Part shown: in pieces, positions 35,014 to 43,778 of the stretch
Layout of the letters: each line of letters opens with the position of its first letter
Position numbering within the stretch: the stretch's first letter is position 1
From: Bilifractor porci
Lineage (GTDB): Bacteria; Bacillota; Clostridia; Lachnospirales; Lachnospiraceae
DNA length: 64,000 nt
Assembly: GCF_009696005.1 (NCBI RefSeq)
Contig: NZ_VUMV01000004.1
Span: forward strand, 1 to 64,000
Direction of reading: 5' to 3'
The notes under the pieces: generated by a model
Database searches by the model: none
What the model was told of the DNA's origin: nothing
What the model saw: the letters and a program-made list of their open reading frames with translations, nothing else
Translations under genes and position numbers: made by a program

Positions 35014-36295
35014 TGTTGTTTACCTCCTCTTGTTCCGGATCCGGCTCGTCGTCCGGTTCCTGTTCTGTGTCTTGGGTGTCCTGATCGGGCCCGGTTCGAG
35101 TCGGATCCGTCATCGGATCCGCGCGTGGCTGACCGTCCACGACGCCGTCGAGCTGATCCGCCGCCGGCGCGTAGTTCTTTGTCATCCAATGCTGCCATGC
35201 CCACGACTCGTCAATCACGGCCTCGCCGAGCCTTGCCCTGATCTCGTTAATACAGAACGTGCCGGACCCGATGAGCTTGTCGATCGGATCGGCGATGTCG
35301 AACAGATCGCGGTAGCGGACGTTCGAGTAGTTCGGCACGATGTAAGAGCCGGCGAAAACTCTCGACTGACCGTAGAGCTTGCGGTTGAGTTCCTGGACGA
35401 TCATGCCCGCGAGCGGTTTGATCGTCGTGTTCATGAAATGCGTGAAATCCTGATCGGTGACTCCCTTTCCTGTCGCGATGCTAGGCGGAACGCCGAGCGC
35501 CTCGGCTGTGAGCTCCATGATGTCGTCCATCATTGCACGGACGTCTCTCGTCGACCCCGCTGAGGTTCCGGAGGTGTCCTGAAACTCGTAGCCGTCGAAC
35601 ACCGGCAGCACGGCATTGTCTGACGTGAAATACTTTTTCATCTTGTCCGTGACGAGATCCGTGTAGGTGCTCTCGAAATCCGGATCCTGTTCGGCGATCT
35701 CGTGAACTCTGAGCACGCCATGACCGCCCGCGTCTCTTACGATCTTTTTGGTCGTTGCCTTGAGCAGATCGCCCTCGGTGGCCGCGATCGCGTTGACGCT
35801 TGTCTGGATCGAACTCCCCTCGATCGTGAAATGCAAGACGGCAGAGGCCCCAAAAACGCCGGGGATCGATTGCCCGTCGCTTGTTATGTCTCGGTAGATG
35901 TTACCGGTGAGCCGGCGTTCAACGGTGAAACCGTCGGCGACATATCGGCCGCCCGCGTACTCGACAACGATCGCCTCCTGGGCGAGATAAAGCTGAGATA
36001 CGAGATGTCGGAAAAATTCGGCACGGGTTTCGTTCGGATTCGGTGCATAGTTCCACGCCCAGGCCTCACCGGCCTGGACACGGCGGCCGCGTCGGTATGT
36101 GTCCCACTCAACGAGAGAGACGGTCGAACCGATCCGACGCACGCAGCTCCAGAACGCCATATTTTGCAGATATGAGGCAAGTCCGGCCAGCGCGTCGGCG
36201 TCGTAGTCTGTCGAGGCTTCGAGGAAATCCCCGGTCGCGGTCTCTGAGTCGCTGCCTGTTTTTCGTAAAATCCATTTAAGTAAATTAAAGGCCAT
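34976..36295 (-). CDS. HK97-family portal protein
   Basis: The 439-aa product forms the dodecameric DNA gate. It shows YLQNMAFWSCVRRIGSTVSLVEWDTYRRGRRV, LNYAPNPNETRAEFFRHLVSQLYLAQEA-like sequence, the stem region EALGVPPSIATGKGVTDQDFTHFMNTTIKPLAGMIVQELNRKL, and a disordered acidic/Gln-rich C-terminus (DTEQEPDDEPDPEQEEVNNN). Order and length match the family. Confidence 0.92.
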   Translation of the reverse strand: MAFNLLKWILRKTGSDSETATGDFLEASTDYDADALAGLASYLQNMAFWSCVRRIGSTVSLVEWDTYRRGRRVQAGEAWAWNYAPNPNETRAEFFRHLVSQLYLAQEAIVVEYAGGRYVADGFTVERRLTGNIYRDITSDGQSIPGVFGASAVLHFTIEGSSIQTSVNAIAATEGDLLKATTKKIVRDAGGHGVLRVHEIAEQDPDFESTYTDLVTDKMKKYFTSDNAVLPVFDGYEFQDTSGTSAGSTRDVRAMMDDIMELTAEALGVPPSIATGKGVTDQDFTHFMNTTIKPLAGMIVQELNRKLYGQSRVFAGSYIVPNYSNVRYRDLFDIADPIDKLIGSGTFCINEIRARLGEAVIDESWAWQHWMTKNYAPAADQLDGVVDGQPRADPMTDPTRTGPDQDTQDTEQEPDDEPDPEQEEVNNNVNEQQDTGDDQ

Positions 36296-36307
36296 GTGTC
36301 GCCCTCC

Positions 36308-38002
36308 TTAAAAGCTGATGACGTCGAGCTTGCGGTGTCCGGCGCGTCGTTCGATGATCCGGTCCTCAATCGTCATCGCGGCCACGAGGGCCATGAACGG
36401 GTCCGTCTTGCGGCTCTTTGCCTCGATCTTGCCGTAGACGTAATTCCCGAGATCCTGATCGTTTTCTTGTCCGGGCCGTCTGCCGTAGCGGATGAGCTTC
36501 GTGTTATTCGTTGCCCATCTCAACTCCGGGGCGTCGTCCCAGGTGAACCACTGATTCGCAAAGCATGAGTCGATGACCGGCGCGATCTTCATGATGTCGC
36601 TCGGCCGGACGAGCTTGAGGTTCTTGAGGTCCTTCGGATCGTAGCCGATGCCGGCGAGCTGCCGGGCTAGCAGCGCAAAGCGGAAATCGTCGATCGCGAC
36701 CGCCCGGATTGAATACTTTTTTCTCATTTCCACGAGGTACGAGGTTATAAGATCCGGATGGATCTCGACGTCATCGACGACCGTGAGCCGACCGTCGTCG
36801 GCCCATTTCCGCCAGGGTGCTTTGATCCTCGGCAGATCTTTCGACCGGGAGCAGACCCACGAGTGCGTGATGTCGTAACGGTTGTCGCCCTGTTTGAAAT
36901 GGAGGTCGACACTCACCCAGTCAGTGATCTTTGAAAAGTCGATGCCGGCGACGCAGCTCCACCCGGTCAGATCCGGGAGCGGGCGGTTCGTCGCCTTGAT
37001 GTTCTCGTAGTCTGTCACCTTGATGTCATTCGCCTGATCCGGCAGGTTCATTCGCTTTGTCATGAATGCCGGGAGCCGGTGCGGGTTCGCTTTCCATTCC
37101 CGGTACTCTTTTTCTGTCTCAGATCTCAGCGACGGGAGATAGGGGAGCGACGGGTTCGCCTTTTCCCAGTTCGCCTCGTCGTCGACCTCCTCTTTGGAGT
37201 CGAGTCGACAGATGAACGGGAGCAAACCATTGTCCGGATCCCCGCCGAACAGAATGCCCTCAGACGTTTCGAGGAGATCGTCGAGCGGTCCCTCGCGGAC
37301 GTCGCCGTTTGTCGTATAGTAAGACCGGCGCGGATGCGGATGCTTGCCGAGGCCGGTCGTGAAAACATTGATGTTTCTGTAGTCCTCGTATTGATGGATC
37401 TCATTGAACACGACGATCCCCGACCGCATTCCGTCTTTTCCTTTCGGGTTGTTCGTGCGGCCCTTGATCTGACCGCCGCCGCGGAGATCCTTGACGCTTT
37501 CCGTTTTCCAGGAAAAATAGCGCTTTAGTTTCTTTTGGTACTCGCTATGGTCAAAGGCGTCCACGATGTCGAGGACCGGGCGAAGGGCCTGTTCCTCGTT
37601 GTTCGCGCAGACGTCGACGTCATAGCCCGGGATCCCGTTGTAAGGCGAGATCAAGGCGACGGACTCGAGGGCGATCGTTCCGTCCTTGCCCGCGCCTCGA
37701 CCGATCATGCAAAACAGGTCTGTCCACCGTGGGAGCTTGCTGTCCCTCCAGTAGGTGCAGTCATGGAGGACGATGACGAACTCCTGCCAGGGGAACAGCT
37801 GCTCGAACGGGAAATACTTGGCCAGGCCGAGATAATGGTCGGCCTGATCGGTGTCGATATAGATGTCCTCATTCTCGAAACAATAGAGGACATGATCGAC
37901 GAGGGCCTTGACCTCTTTGTCGGTGCGGAGCTTTCCGGACTTAACGAGGTCAATAAAGTTCTGAACATGCGGGCATAGCTTAGAGGTCGATGTCTCCGCC
38001 AT
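36308..38002 (-). CDS. terminase large subunit
   Basis: The 564-aa packaging motor has an N-terminal ATPase domain with Walker A-like CMIGRGAGKDGTIAL near residue 100 and VVFNEIHQYEDYRNINVF as the Walker B/Glu segment. The C-terminal nuclease domain has AGIDFSKITDWVSVDLHF (first acidic metal ligand), VAIDDFRFALLARQLA and a terminal YGKIEAKSRKTDPFMALVAAM with the last acidic residues. It resembles the Terminase_1 (P27/HK97-type) group. It overlaps the small subunit by 23 bases. Confidence 0.93.
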   Translation of the reverse strand: MAETSTSKLCPHVQNFIDLVKSGKLRTDKEVKALVDHVLYCFENEDIYIDTDQADHYLGLAKYFPFEQLFPWQEFVIVLHDCTYWRDSKLPRWTDLFCMIGRGAGKDGTIALESVALISPYNGIPGYDVDVCANNEEQALRPVLDIVDAFDHSEYQKKLKRYFSWKTESVKDLRGGGQIKGRTNNPKGKDGMRSGIVVFNEIHQYEDYRNINVFTTGLGKHPHPRRSYYTTNGDVREGPLDDLLETSEGILFGGDPDNGLLPFICRLDSKEEVDDEANWEKANPSLPYLPSLRSETEKEYREWKANPHRLPAFMTKRMNLPDQANDIKVTDYENIKATNRPLPDLTGWSCVAGIDFSKITDWVSVDLHFKQGDNRYDITHSWVCSRSKDLPRIKAPWRKWADDGRLTVVDDVEIHPDLITSYLVEMRKKYSIRAVAIDDFRFALLARQLAGIGYDPKDLKNLKLVRPSDIMKIAPVIDSCFANQWFTWDDAPELRWATNNTKLIRYGRRPGQENDQDLGNYVYGKIEAKSRKTDPFMALVAAMTIEDRIIERRAGHRKLDVISF

Positions 38003-38351
38003 CGTCTGTCGCTGCTCCTAGCACCGGCCCGTCCGCAAAGGTCGTGATAATCTTGAGGAGCGTCGCGACGGTCTGATTCGCCGCGGTGCTCGTCTTGTTG
38101 TACTCGCCGATCGCGGGGTTCGCGACGATGTTCGGACGCCCTCGGACGTACTCCTTCTCGATGAGGACATCGCTCTCGTCGATCTCCTTCTGGAGGCGAG
38201 TCAACGTGTTTAGCTGTGTCTTGTATCGGCTGAATGTTGTCACAAAAAAGAAATTTTGTTCGACGCCTCCGCGCTCGGCCATTTCGATGAGCTGCTTTGC
38301 GACCGCGTTGAGGTTATTCTTTTTTGCGGTTTGTTTTTTCGTTGTGGCCAT
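37980..38351 (-). CDS. terminase small subunit (P27 family)
   Basis: The 123-aa product (start at MATTKKQTAKK, preceded by AGAAGGTGCAGACA) recognises viral DNA for packaging. The helical segments FSRYKTQLNTLTRLQKEIDESDVLIEKEYVRGRPNIVANPAIGEYNKTSTAANQTVATLLKII match the P27 family, including the conserved NPAI.EYNK motif. The 5' end overlaps the ParB-methylase fusion by 38 bases and the 3' end overlaps terL. Confidence 0.88.
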   Translation of the reverse strand: MATTKKQTAKKNNLNAVAKQLIEMAERGGVEQNFFFVTTFSRYKTQLNTLTRLQKEIDESDVLIEKEYVRGRPNIVANPAIGEYNKTSTAANQTVATLLKIITTFADGPVLGAATDDGGDIDL

Positions 38352-39579
38352 TGTCTGCACCTTCTAACGTTTCGATAATCTTCAGTTCCCGCGGAGAGAG
38401 AGACCACTTGATCGCGTTCGTTTCTTGCTCCGCTTTGTTTCGCTCCGCTTTGTTTCGGGCTTCGATCATCGCCGCACGCGGAACGAGGTAGCCGCTGCCG
38501 TAGATGCCGCGACCAGAGTCCTTTTGCGATTCCAGTTCGCGGACGAACTCGGCGCGGTTCTCGCGGTAGTCGACGCCGTAGCCGGACCACTTGCCGAGCA
38601 TGACCGACGTGACAACGCCGTCCGGATATTCGTACTTGTCCGGATGGTTCTTGTTCTCCGCGTTGATCTCGTCGTTGACGGCTTTGACCTTTGCAGTGAG
38701 ATTCGGGGCGGTGCGTATGAGATCGCCCCGAGAGCAGACGAACGAGGTCCGGACCTCCGCGCCGTTGTCGTATGTGATCGAGACACTCGCCGCGATGTGC
38801 GACGTCGCCGGGCGTAACCCGAGCAGAGTCAGCGCCGGAGCGAACAGGAAATAGTCGATTTTATGATCCTCATACCATGCGAGGATCTGAGACAGGATCG
38901 AAAACGGCGGGTTGTCGATGACGACGCACCCGTCGGGATAATTCTCTCGCTGATAATCGCCGCCCGGATAAAACGGACGGACGATCTTGCGATCTTGCCA
39001 CCCGTATTCCTCAACGGCCCAGTCTTTCACCGCGTTATAAATAGCGGGCGGGGTGTAACAGTCGTCGGTTGTGAGCTTTGGCTTGAATTTGTCCTCAAAC
39101 TCGTCGTACTGTTCATCCCGCTCGCCGTTTGCCTTTGCATTGTCGACGGCCTCGGCGATCTTCTCGTCCTCGTCGACATCCGGATCCAGGAGCTCAGGGT
39201 CGTCGAGCTCGAACACGCCCATATCTGAGCCCTTGAGCTCAATGAGCTCCTCGTCGAGGAGCTGAGCATCCCATGTCGCAAGCTCGGAGACCTTGTTGTC
39301 CGCGATCCGGAACTCCCGGGCCTCCCGCTCGGTCAGATCGTCGGCCACGATGACAGGGACTTCTTTAAGCCCGAGCTTTTTCGCGGCCTTGAATCTCGTG
39401 TGTCCGGAGATAATTACGCCCGAGCCGTCAACGATGATCGGGTTCTTGAACCCATAGCGCTTGATCGACTCCTCCAGAGCCGGGACCGCGGCGTCATTGC
39501 GTCGAGGGTTCCGGGCGTATGGCTTGAGCTCCGATAATTTTTTGTATACAATTCCGACCTTTTTCCGATTATTTGGCAT
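38314..39579 (-). CDS. ParB/Srx-domain protein fused to a methylase-like domain
   Basis: Residues 1-95 form a ParB N-terminal (ParB/Srx) domain with LSELKPYARNPRRNDAAVPALEESIKRYGFKNPIIVD and ISGHTRFKAAKKLGLKEVPVIVAD. Residues about 165-330 carry a segment with the DNPPFSILSQILAWY motif, the NPPF box of N6-adenine methylases, and C-terminal conserved helices. A clear glycine-rich SAM loop is not evident (PFYPGGDYQ is the nearest), so activity is uncertain. Such fusions lie beside terminase genes in many Firmicute phages and probably mark phage DNA. It overlaps terS. Confidence 0.78.
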   Translation of the reverse strand: MPNNRKKVGIVYKKLSELKPYARNPRRNDAAVPALEESIKRYGFKNPIIVDGSGVIISGHTRFKAAKKLGLKEVPVIVADDLTEREAREFRIADNKVSELATWDAQLLDEELIELKGSDMGVFELDDPELLDPDVDEDEKIAEAVDNAKANGERDEQYDEFEDKFKPKLTTDDCYTPPAIYNAVKDWAVEEYGWQDRKIVRPFYPGGDYQRENYPDGCVVIDNPPFSILSQILAWYEDHKIDYFLFAPALTLLGLRPATSHIAASVSITYDNGAEVRTSFVCSRGDLIRTAPNLTAKVKAVNDEINAENKNHPDKYEYPDGVVTSVMLGKWSGYGVDYRENRAEFVRELESQKDSGRGIYGSGYLVPRAAMIEARNKAERNKAEQETNAIKWSLSPRELKIIETLEGADNGHNEKTNRKKE

Positions 39580-39723
39580 ATTTCCCTAGCGATTCCCAAA
39601 ACTTCGCGCGCGACCGGCTTTTTTGGAATTGTCGAGGCCAGCCCCGGTACCGAGGGAAATGAGAAAAATTTTTATTTTTGACCCGGGGGGTATGATTCTA
39701 AAATCCTCACGCAAGAAAATTTT

Positions 39724-40101
39724 TTAATCCCACCGTTCCTCGGTGATCGGTTCCGAAATTTTTCTTCTCAGCTTCTCCGGATGCTCCTCGTCGTGGCAAG
39801 AGGAGCAGAGGCTCACGAGATTCCTCCGCTTTGTATGTGTCACCGGATCTTTGTACCAGATCTCAAGCGCAAGGTCCGGCCGATCTTTTAAGTGATTGAC
39901 ATGATGAACCGTGTCCGCCTTGCGGTATCTGTGATAGACCTCCCGACATCTCTGACACTCGTACCGATCGAGCGCTAGGACCTCGGCCCTTTTGCTTAGC
40001 CACTTGCTCCACTGATAAAACCGGTGCGGATTATTCTGCACGCACCACCACGCGTATGCTATCTCTGACTCTGTCATTGTTTCGCCCACGCAAAAGGGCA
40101 A
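39724..40101 (-). CDS. HNH endonuclease
   Basis: The 125-aa product contains YECQRCREVYHRYRKADTVHHVNHLKDRPDLALE and NLVSLCSSCHDEEHPEK. Two CxxC pairs form the structural zinc site, and the HH plus downstream His/Asn give the HNH active site. Phage HNH enzymes next to terminase nick DNA during packaging. The 144-base gap to the next gene holds a CCCCCCGGG tract and A/T runs, with no gene seen. Confidence 0.92.
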   Translation of the reverse strand: MPFCVGETMTESEIAYAWWCVQNNPHRFYQWSKWLSKRAEVLALDRYECQRCREVYHRYRKADTVHHVNHLKDRPDLALEIWYKDPVTHTKRRNLVSLCSSCHDEEHPEKLRRKISEPITEERWD

Positions 40102-40165
40102 GACCTTGTCGGCCTTGCCCTCACTACTTCACGGTATTGATTATACCCCGAAACCATTTTCTAGT

Positions 40166-40711
40166 TTAACCCACTTTTTCATTCTCGATCTGGAGAACGT
40201 CGAGCCGGTAGAAGAACGCCCGCCTTATCCCGTAGAAATCCGTCGAGCCGATCGGAAGACCGCATCGCCTCATCGTCTGCGTATAGCTCAACCCTTCGGA
40301 GACAGAGACGAGCAGTGCCCTCCAGATGTGGCGATAGCCCGCAGCATTCGCAGCCCACATTGCGGACTCCTCGATGATCCGACAATCATGCCTCGCCTTC
40401 TCGGTTCTCATCGCGTGCCTGATCGCTGCCGTCTCGGTCGGACTCCCGCCGAAACCTCCGCCGCTGCCGATCTTGTCGTAGCGGATCGCCGGCGCGCTCG
40501 CGTCTGTCAAGCTGTCTGCCTCTGCCCGCTTGGCTTTGTACTGGAGACAGAAATGTCTCAGCTCTTGGTATCTCTCGCGGCTGATCTCGTAGTCGTCCCA
40601 CGTCAGATCCCTCAGGCGTTCCCGCGCTTGCCGCTTCTCGAGATCCCTGATCGCACGGAACGCCTCGCCGGCTGTCGGATCGTCGTAGCCCTCGCTGTTC
40701 TTGTAGCTCAT
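40166..40711 (-). CDS. putative phage late-gene transcription regulator (sigma-like HTH)
   Basis: The 181-aa product has a charged N-terminal half (RAIRDLEKRQARERLRDLTWDDYEISRERYQELRHFCLQYKAKRAEADSL) and a C-terminal helix-turn-helix near residues 135-170 (EGLSYTQTMRRCGLPIGSTDFYGIRRAFFYRLD), similar in layout to ArpU/RinA and sigma region-4-like phage regulators. It stands at the end of the early operon just before packaging genes, the usual site for a late activator. It overlaps the helicase gene by 4 bases. Function is inferred. Confidence 0.6.
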   Translation of the reverse strand: MSYKNSEGYDDPTAGEAFRAIRDLEKRQARERLRDLTWDDYEISRERYQELRHFCLQYKAKRAEADSLTDASAPAIRYDKIGSGGGFGGSPTETAAIRHAMRTEKARHDCRIIEESAMWAANAAGYRHIWRALLVSVSEGLSYTQTMRRCGLPIGSTDFYGIRRAFFYRLDVLQIENEKVG

Positions 40712-42072
40712 TGATTCACCTCCTCTCGCAAGTCCTTAAGCGCTGTCATGAGCGCAGCCTGACTTGTGTCTTTTCTATCGAGACTATCGGCCACCCTCTC
40801 GTCGACGGTTCCCGTCGCGATGAGCCGGTGAATGATAACCGGCCGCTTTTGGCCTTGCCGGTATAGCCTCGCGTTCGCCTGTTGATATTGATCGAGACTC
40901 CACGGCAGAGAGTACCAGACGATAATGTGCCCGCCGTCCTGGAGATTGAGACCATATCCGACGGACGCCGGATGCGCGATGAGCACCCGGATCCGTCCGT
41001 CATTCCAGTCCTTGATGTCTGTCTCTGTCTTGAGTTCCCTCGGCTCGTACTTGCTGAACGCCTTGAGGATCCGTGCCCGCTCGTGTCGATAGCCGTAGAA
41101 AATGAGCACCGGCTCAGAGCTTGCCTCGATGATCTCCGCGAGTGTATCGAGCTTCTCGCGATGAAACTCAACCGCTCCGCCGTTGTCGTCATAGACCGCG
41201 CCGCCTGAGAGTTGTAGGAGCTTTCCCATGACGGCCGCGGCATTTGCTGCCGAGATCGCGGTGTCCTCGCTCAGCTCGAGGAGGTGTTCACGCTCGAGCT
41301 TTTTGTAGACCGCCCGTTCATCGTCGGTGAGCGTGACCCGGACGTCCCGGTCGATCCGATCCGGCAGCTCGAGGTAGTCCGCCGAGAGCATTGAGATCGT
41401 GATGTCGCTGATCTTGTGCGTGATCGCCGCCTCAGCTCCCTCGACCGGTGTCCAGTCGTAAACGACGTGCCCGTTCGTTCGACCCGGACGAAAGTATAGC
41501 TGCCGGAATCTCGTGACAGTCCGCTCGAGACGTTCACCGCCGTCGAGGACAAAGATCTCGGCCCAGAGATCCATGAGCCCGTTCGGATCCGGTGAGCCGG
41601 TGAGCCCGACGATCCGACGAAACTTTGGCCGGACCTTTTTCAAGGCCCGGAACCTTGCAGCCGCCGGATTCTTGAAACTTGTCAACTCGTCCACAACAAG
41701 CATGTCCCATTTCCACATTCCGCGGTAGTTATCCACAAGCCAGACCACATTCTCGCGGTTGATAACGTAGATGTCCGCGTCCTCCGCGATCGCGGCCTTG
41801 CGCTTTGCAGCGGAGCCGAGGATCTTCGCGACCCGGAGATCTTTGAGGTGATCCCACTTGTCGCACTCCCGGCTCCAGGTGTCTTTTGCGACCATGAGCG
41901 GAGCGATGACAAGCACCCGTGTCACGTCGAGCTCGTCATAGATGAGCTGCTTGATCGCTGTGAGTGTGATGACGCTCTTGCCTAAACCCATCTCGAGGAA
42001 TAGCCCGACCGAGGGCTGTGAGATGATCTTCTCGATCGCTCGACGTTGATAGTCGTAGGGCACAAACTTCAT
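40708..42072 (-). CDS. SNF2-like DEAD/DEAH-box helicase
   Basis: The 454-aa product is a superfamily-2 ATPase. The order of motifs is YDYQRRAIEKIISQPSVGLFLEMGLGKSVITLTAIKQL (Q-like and Walker A), LVVDELTSFKNPAAARFRAL (Walker B, DELT), VGLTGSPDPNGLMDLWAE (motif III region), and the C-terminal LIFYGYRHERARILKAF, LIAHPASVGYGLNLQDGGHIIVWYSLPWSLDQYQQANARLYRQGQ (motifs V and VI). Phages of this type encode it beside VRR-NUC; a replication or recombination role is likely. Confidence 0.92.
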   Translation of the reverse strand: MKFVPYDYQRRAIEKIISQPSVGLFLEMGLGKSVITLTAIKQLIYDELDVTRVLVIAPLMVAKDTWSRECDKWDHLKDLRVAKILGSAAKRKAAIAEDADIYVINRENVVWLVDNYRGMWKWDMLVVDELTSFKNPAAARFRALKKVRPKFRRIVGLTGSPDPNGLMDLWAEIFVLDGGERLERTVTRFRQLYFRPGRTNGHVVYDWTPVEGAEAAITHKISDITISMLSADYLELPDRIDRDVRVTLTDDERAVYKKLEREHLLELSEDTAISAANAAAVMGKLLQLSGGAVYDDNGGAVEFHREKLDTLAEIIEASSEPVLIFYGYRHERARILKAFSKYEPRELKTETDIKDWNDGRIRVLIAHPASVGYGLNLQDGGHIIVWYSLPWSLDQYQQANARLYRQGQKRPVIIHRLIATGTVDERVADSLDRKDTSQAALMTALKDLREEVNQ

Positions 42073-42371
42073 AGCCGTCCCTCCTGGACATCGGATACAA
42101 ACCGATCGACGTCGTCCTTGCCATAGAGCACCCGGACATCCTGTCCGTGATCGCGGATCCTCCCGATCTGATAGTTCTGGATGTCACTGAGCTCGCCGCG
42201 CTCCGTCTTGAGCTCGACAAAGATGACCCGACCACCAGACGTGACGACGATCCGATCCGGCACTCCGTCATTGCCAGGGCTTACAAACTTATAGACAAGG
42301 CATCCCGCTTTTCTGAGCCGGTTGCAAAAGGACCGCTCGAGGTTTGCCTCCCGTCTTATAGATTTCTCCAT
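42069..42371 (-). CDS. VRR-NUC domain nuclease
   Basis: The 100-aa product (start at MEKSIRREANLE, with GGGAGGCTATGAA upstream) is a minimal VRR-NUC enzyme of the PD-(D/E)XK superfamily. Visible catalytic elements are GVPDRIVVTSGGRVIFVELKTERGELSDIQNYQIGRI, with the Asp, E-x-K and Gln residues in place. Such phage proteins form dimers that cut branched DNA. It overlaps the helicase start by 4 bases. Confidence 0.92.
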   Translation of the reverse strand: MEKSIRREANLERSFCNRLRKAGCLVYKFVSPGNDGVPDRIVVTSGGRVIFVELKTERGELSDIQNYQIGRIRDHGQDVRVLYGKDDVDRFVSDVQEGRL

Positions 42372-42399
42372 TTCATAGCCTCCCGTCTTTTCGTGGGAC

Positions 42400-42690
42400 A
42401 ATCTCCCACGCGCGTATTAGAGCATTCATTTTTTACACTTATTTCTGCTTTTTTCTTGGTAGCAGATAGTTTTTTCTGTGGAATTGTTTTGCTTTATTTT
42501 CTTGTCCCTTGTCCCATAAATGGCTAAAAAGCCTATACAATCAACGTTTTCGGATGGGACAAGCTATGGGACAAGCGTCTTTGAGCTTGTCCCGTTGTCC
42601 CATGCCTCGGCGCTGACCTATGGGACAAGCTCCGGAGCTTGTCCCGCTTGTCCCATAGCTTGTCCCGTCATTTTCGGGAGCTTGTCCCAT
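42400..42690. repeat. cluster of GGGACAAG / CTTGTCCC short repeats, candidate origin or regulatory region
   Basis: About a dozen copies of GGGACAA(G), in both orientations, lie in this non-coding 290-base gap. Most are embedded in ATGGGACAAGC or its complement. Pairs form inverted repeats, for example GGGACAAGCTCCGGAGCTTGTCCC at 42622-42645. The left part is AT-rich (42460-42540). The gap separates VRR-NUC from earlier genes. The pattern is iteron-like and might be the replication origin or a multi-operator region; function is not shown by sequence. Confidence 0.8.
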
Positions 42691-42693
42691 GAT

Positions 42694-43008
42694 TTAATCG
42701 GTCGTTTTGAACTTCACGCCGGTCATTTGATAGACGTATTCTTGGTAGCCTTTGAGTGTCATCTCGCTATTGTCGACCTCGTTCCATTCGTCAACGATCG
42801 CCTCGCTCAGATCGCCGAGACGCTTAAAACCCCATCCGTATTTCTCGTGCATGACCTTAATGACAAGGGACAAGAGCATGGCTACCGCCTCAGCGGAGGC
42901 GTCGAGCTCCGCCTGCTGCCGGATCCGGTCGATGTCGCTTTGCCTCATCATGCGAGCCGGGTCCCGGTTCCCCGAAACACCGGCCGCGCGTCGCTGCTGC
43001 CTGTTCAT
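42694..43008 (-). CDS. phage protein of unknown function
   Basis: The 104-aa product has a basic N-terminus (MNRQQRRAAGVSG) and a helical body (MMRQSDIDRIRQQAELDASAEAVAMLLSLVIKVMHEKYGWGFKRLGDLSEAIVDEWNEV). Small proteins with this pattern are common in Firmicute phage replication modules. No catalytic motif is seen. The start has GAGGAGG upstream. It borders the GGGACAAG repeat cluster, so a DNA-related role is possible. Confidence 0.68.
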   Translation of the reverse strand: MNRQQRRAAGVSGNRDPARMMRQSDIDRIRQQAELDASAEAVAMLLSLVIKVMHEKYGWGFKRLGDLSEAIVDEWNEVDNSEMTLKGYQEYVYQMTGVKFKTTD

Positions 43009-43021
43009 TCATGCTGCCTCC

Positions 43022-43138
43022 TCAGTCGTCAAAGTCGTCCTGATCGCAAGTATCAAAGATGAGCGCAATAACAAGAATCACCACCGAGCTTACGGTGATC
43101 GCGCCGATGACGGCCAGAATGTCGATTAAAATCCTCAT
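43022..43138 (-). CDS. 38-aa single-pass membrane peptide
   Basis: The small gene encodes MRILIDILAVIGAITVSS, then VVILVIALIF and an acidic end DTCDQDDFDD. One predicted membrane helix spans residues about 5-28. It lies 13 bases downstream of the next gene's start, in the middle of tightly packed early genes. The function is unknown. Confidence 0.5.
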   Translation of the reverse strand: MRILIDILAVIGAITVSSVVILVIALIFDTCDQDDFDD

Positions 43139-43142
43139 AGCC

Positions 43143-43766
43143 TTAGTCCTCCTCTGATAAAAGCCCGGCCTCGTCGAGCTGATCGACGGCCATATTGAGA
43201 CCCGCAACCCAGAGATAGACCCTCGGGTCGACGGTTCGGCCCCAGGAGCTGGAGCCCTCCCACCAGTCGTCGCCGAGATACTTGTCCAGGAACTCGGCGA
43301 CCTCGCCGTTCGGGAAAAAGCCGTGCGCGTTGACGTAGTTCGGGAGCTCGTCCTGGAACTCCTCCCAGTCATCCTTGAAATCGTCGTCATCGAAATCCAC
43401 GCCGCTGTCTTTGAGTTCCTCCTCGATGTCGTCAATGATGTCGTCCTCGTCCCAGTTGAACCGATCGGAGGAGCACTGAAATTTTCCGATAAAGTAGTAG
43501 ATGCTCCGGGTATACTCGGTGATATTGTGCACGCTATTCGGGTTGTACCATGTCGCAATGCAATCCCCGAGATCTCCGGAGATAATGAGTGATCCGCGCT
43601 TCTTGTCAATGATATAGTTCACATAGTAGTCGCCGCTGCCGTCGGCTTTCCTCCAGTCGATGACCGTGTAGCGGTCGGTGTTCTGGACGAGCGTCGCCTT
43701 GTGACCTCGCCTTTCGAAGGCTTTTTCTGCTTCTAATAATTTTCGGGTTTCCTCTGCCATCATCAT
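43143..43766 (-). CDS. acidic phage protein of unknown function
   Basis: The 207-aa product is strongly acidic (DWDEDDIIDDIEEELKDSGVDFDDDDFKDDWEEF-like centre). The N-terminal part has TVIDWRKADGSGDYYVNYIIDKKRGSLIISGDLGDCIATWYNPN, a beta-rich segment, and the C-terminus has WGRTVDPRVYLWVAGLNMAVDQL. The start follows GGAGGTGCATAC. It is not a family I can name. Its charge could suggest DNA mimicry, but that is only a guess. Confidence 0.7.
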   Translation of the reverse strand: MMMAEETRKLLEAEKAFERRGHKATLVQNTDRYTVIDWRKADGSGDYYVNYIIDKKRGSLIISGDLGDCIATWYNPNSVHNITEYTRSIYYFIGKFQCSSDRFNWDEDDIIDDIEEELKDSGVDFDDDDFKDDWEEFQDELPNYVNAHGFFPNGEVAEFLDKYLGDDWWEGSSSWGRTVDPRVYLWVAGLNMAVDQLDEAGLLSEED

Positions 43767-43778
43767 GTATGCACCTCC

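Noticed and set aside
42400-42690. CRISPR array
   Set aside because: The repeated word is about 8 bases, in both orientations and irregularly spaced; there are no 25-40 base repeats with uniform spacers.
42520-43062. 180-codon plus-strand frame over the GGGACAAG cluster
   Set aside because: It runs against the operon, its start region is the repeat cluster, and it overlaps a better supported leftward gene.
43022-43609. 195-codon minus-strand frame
   Set aside because: Most of it is out of frame under the acidic 207-aa gene; only its last 38 codons look like an independent small gene.
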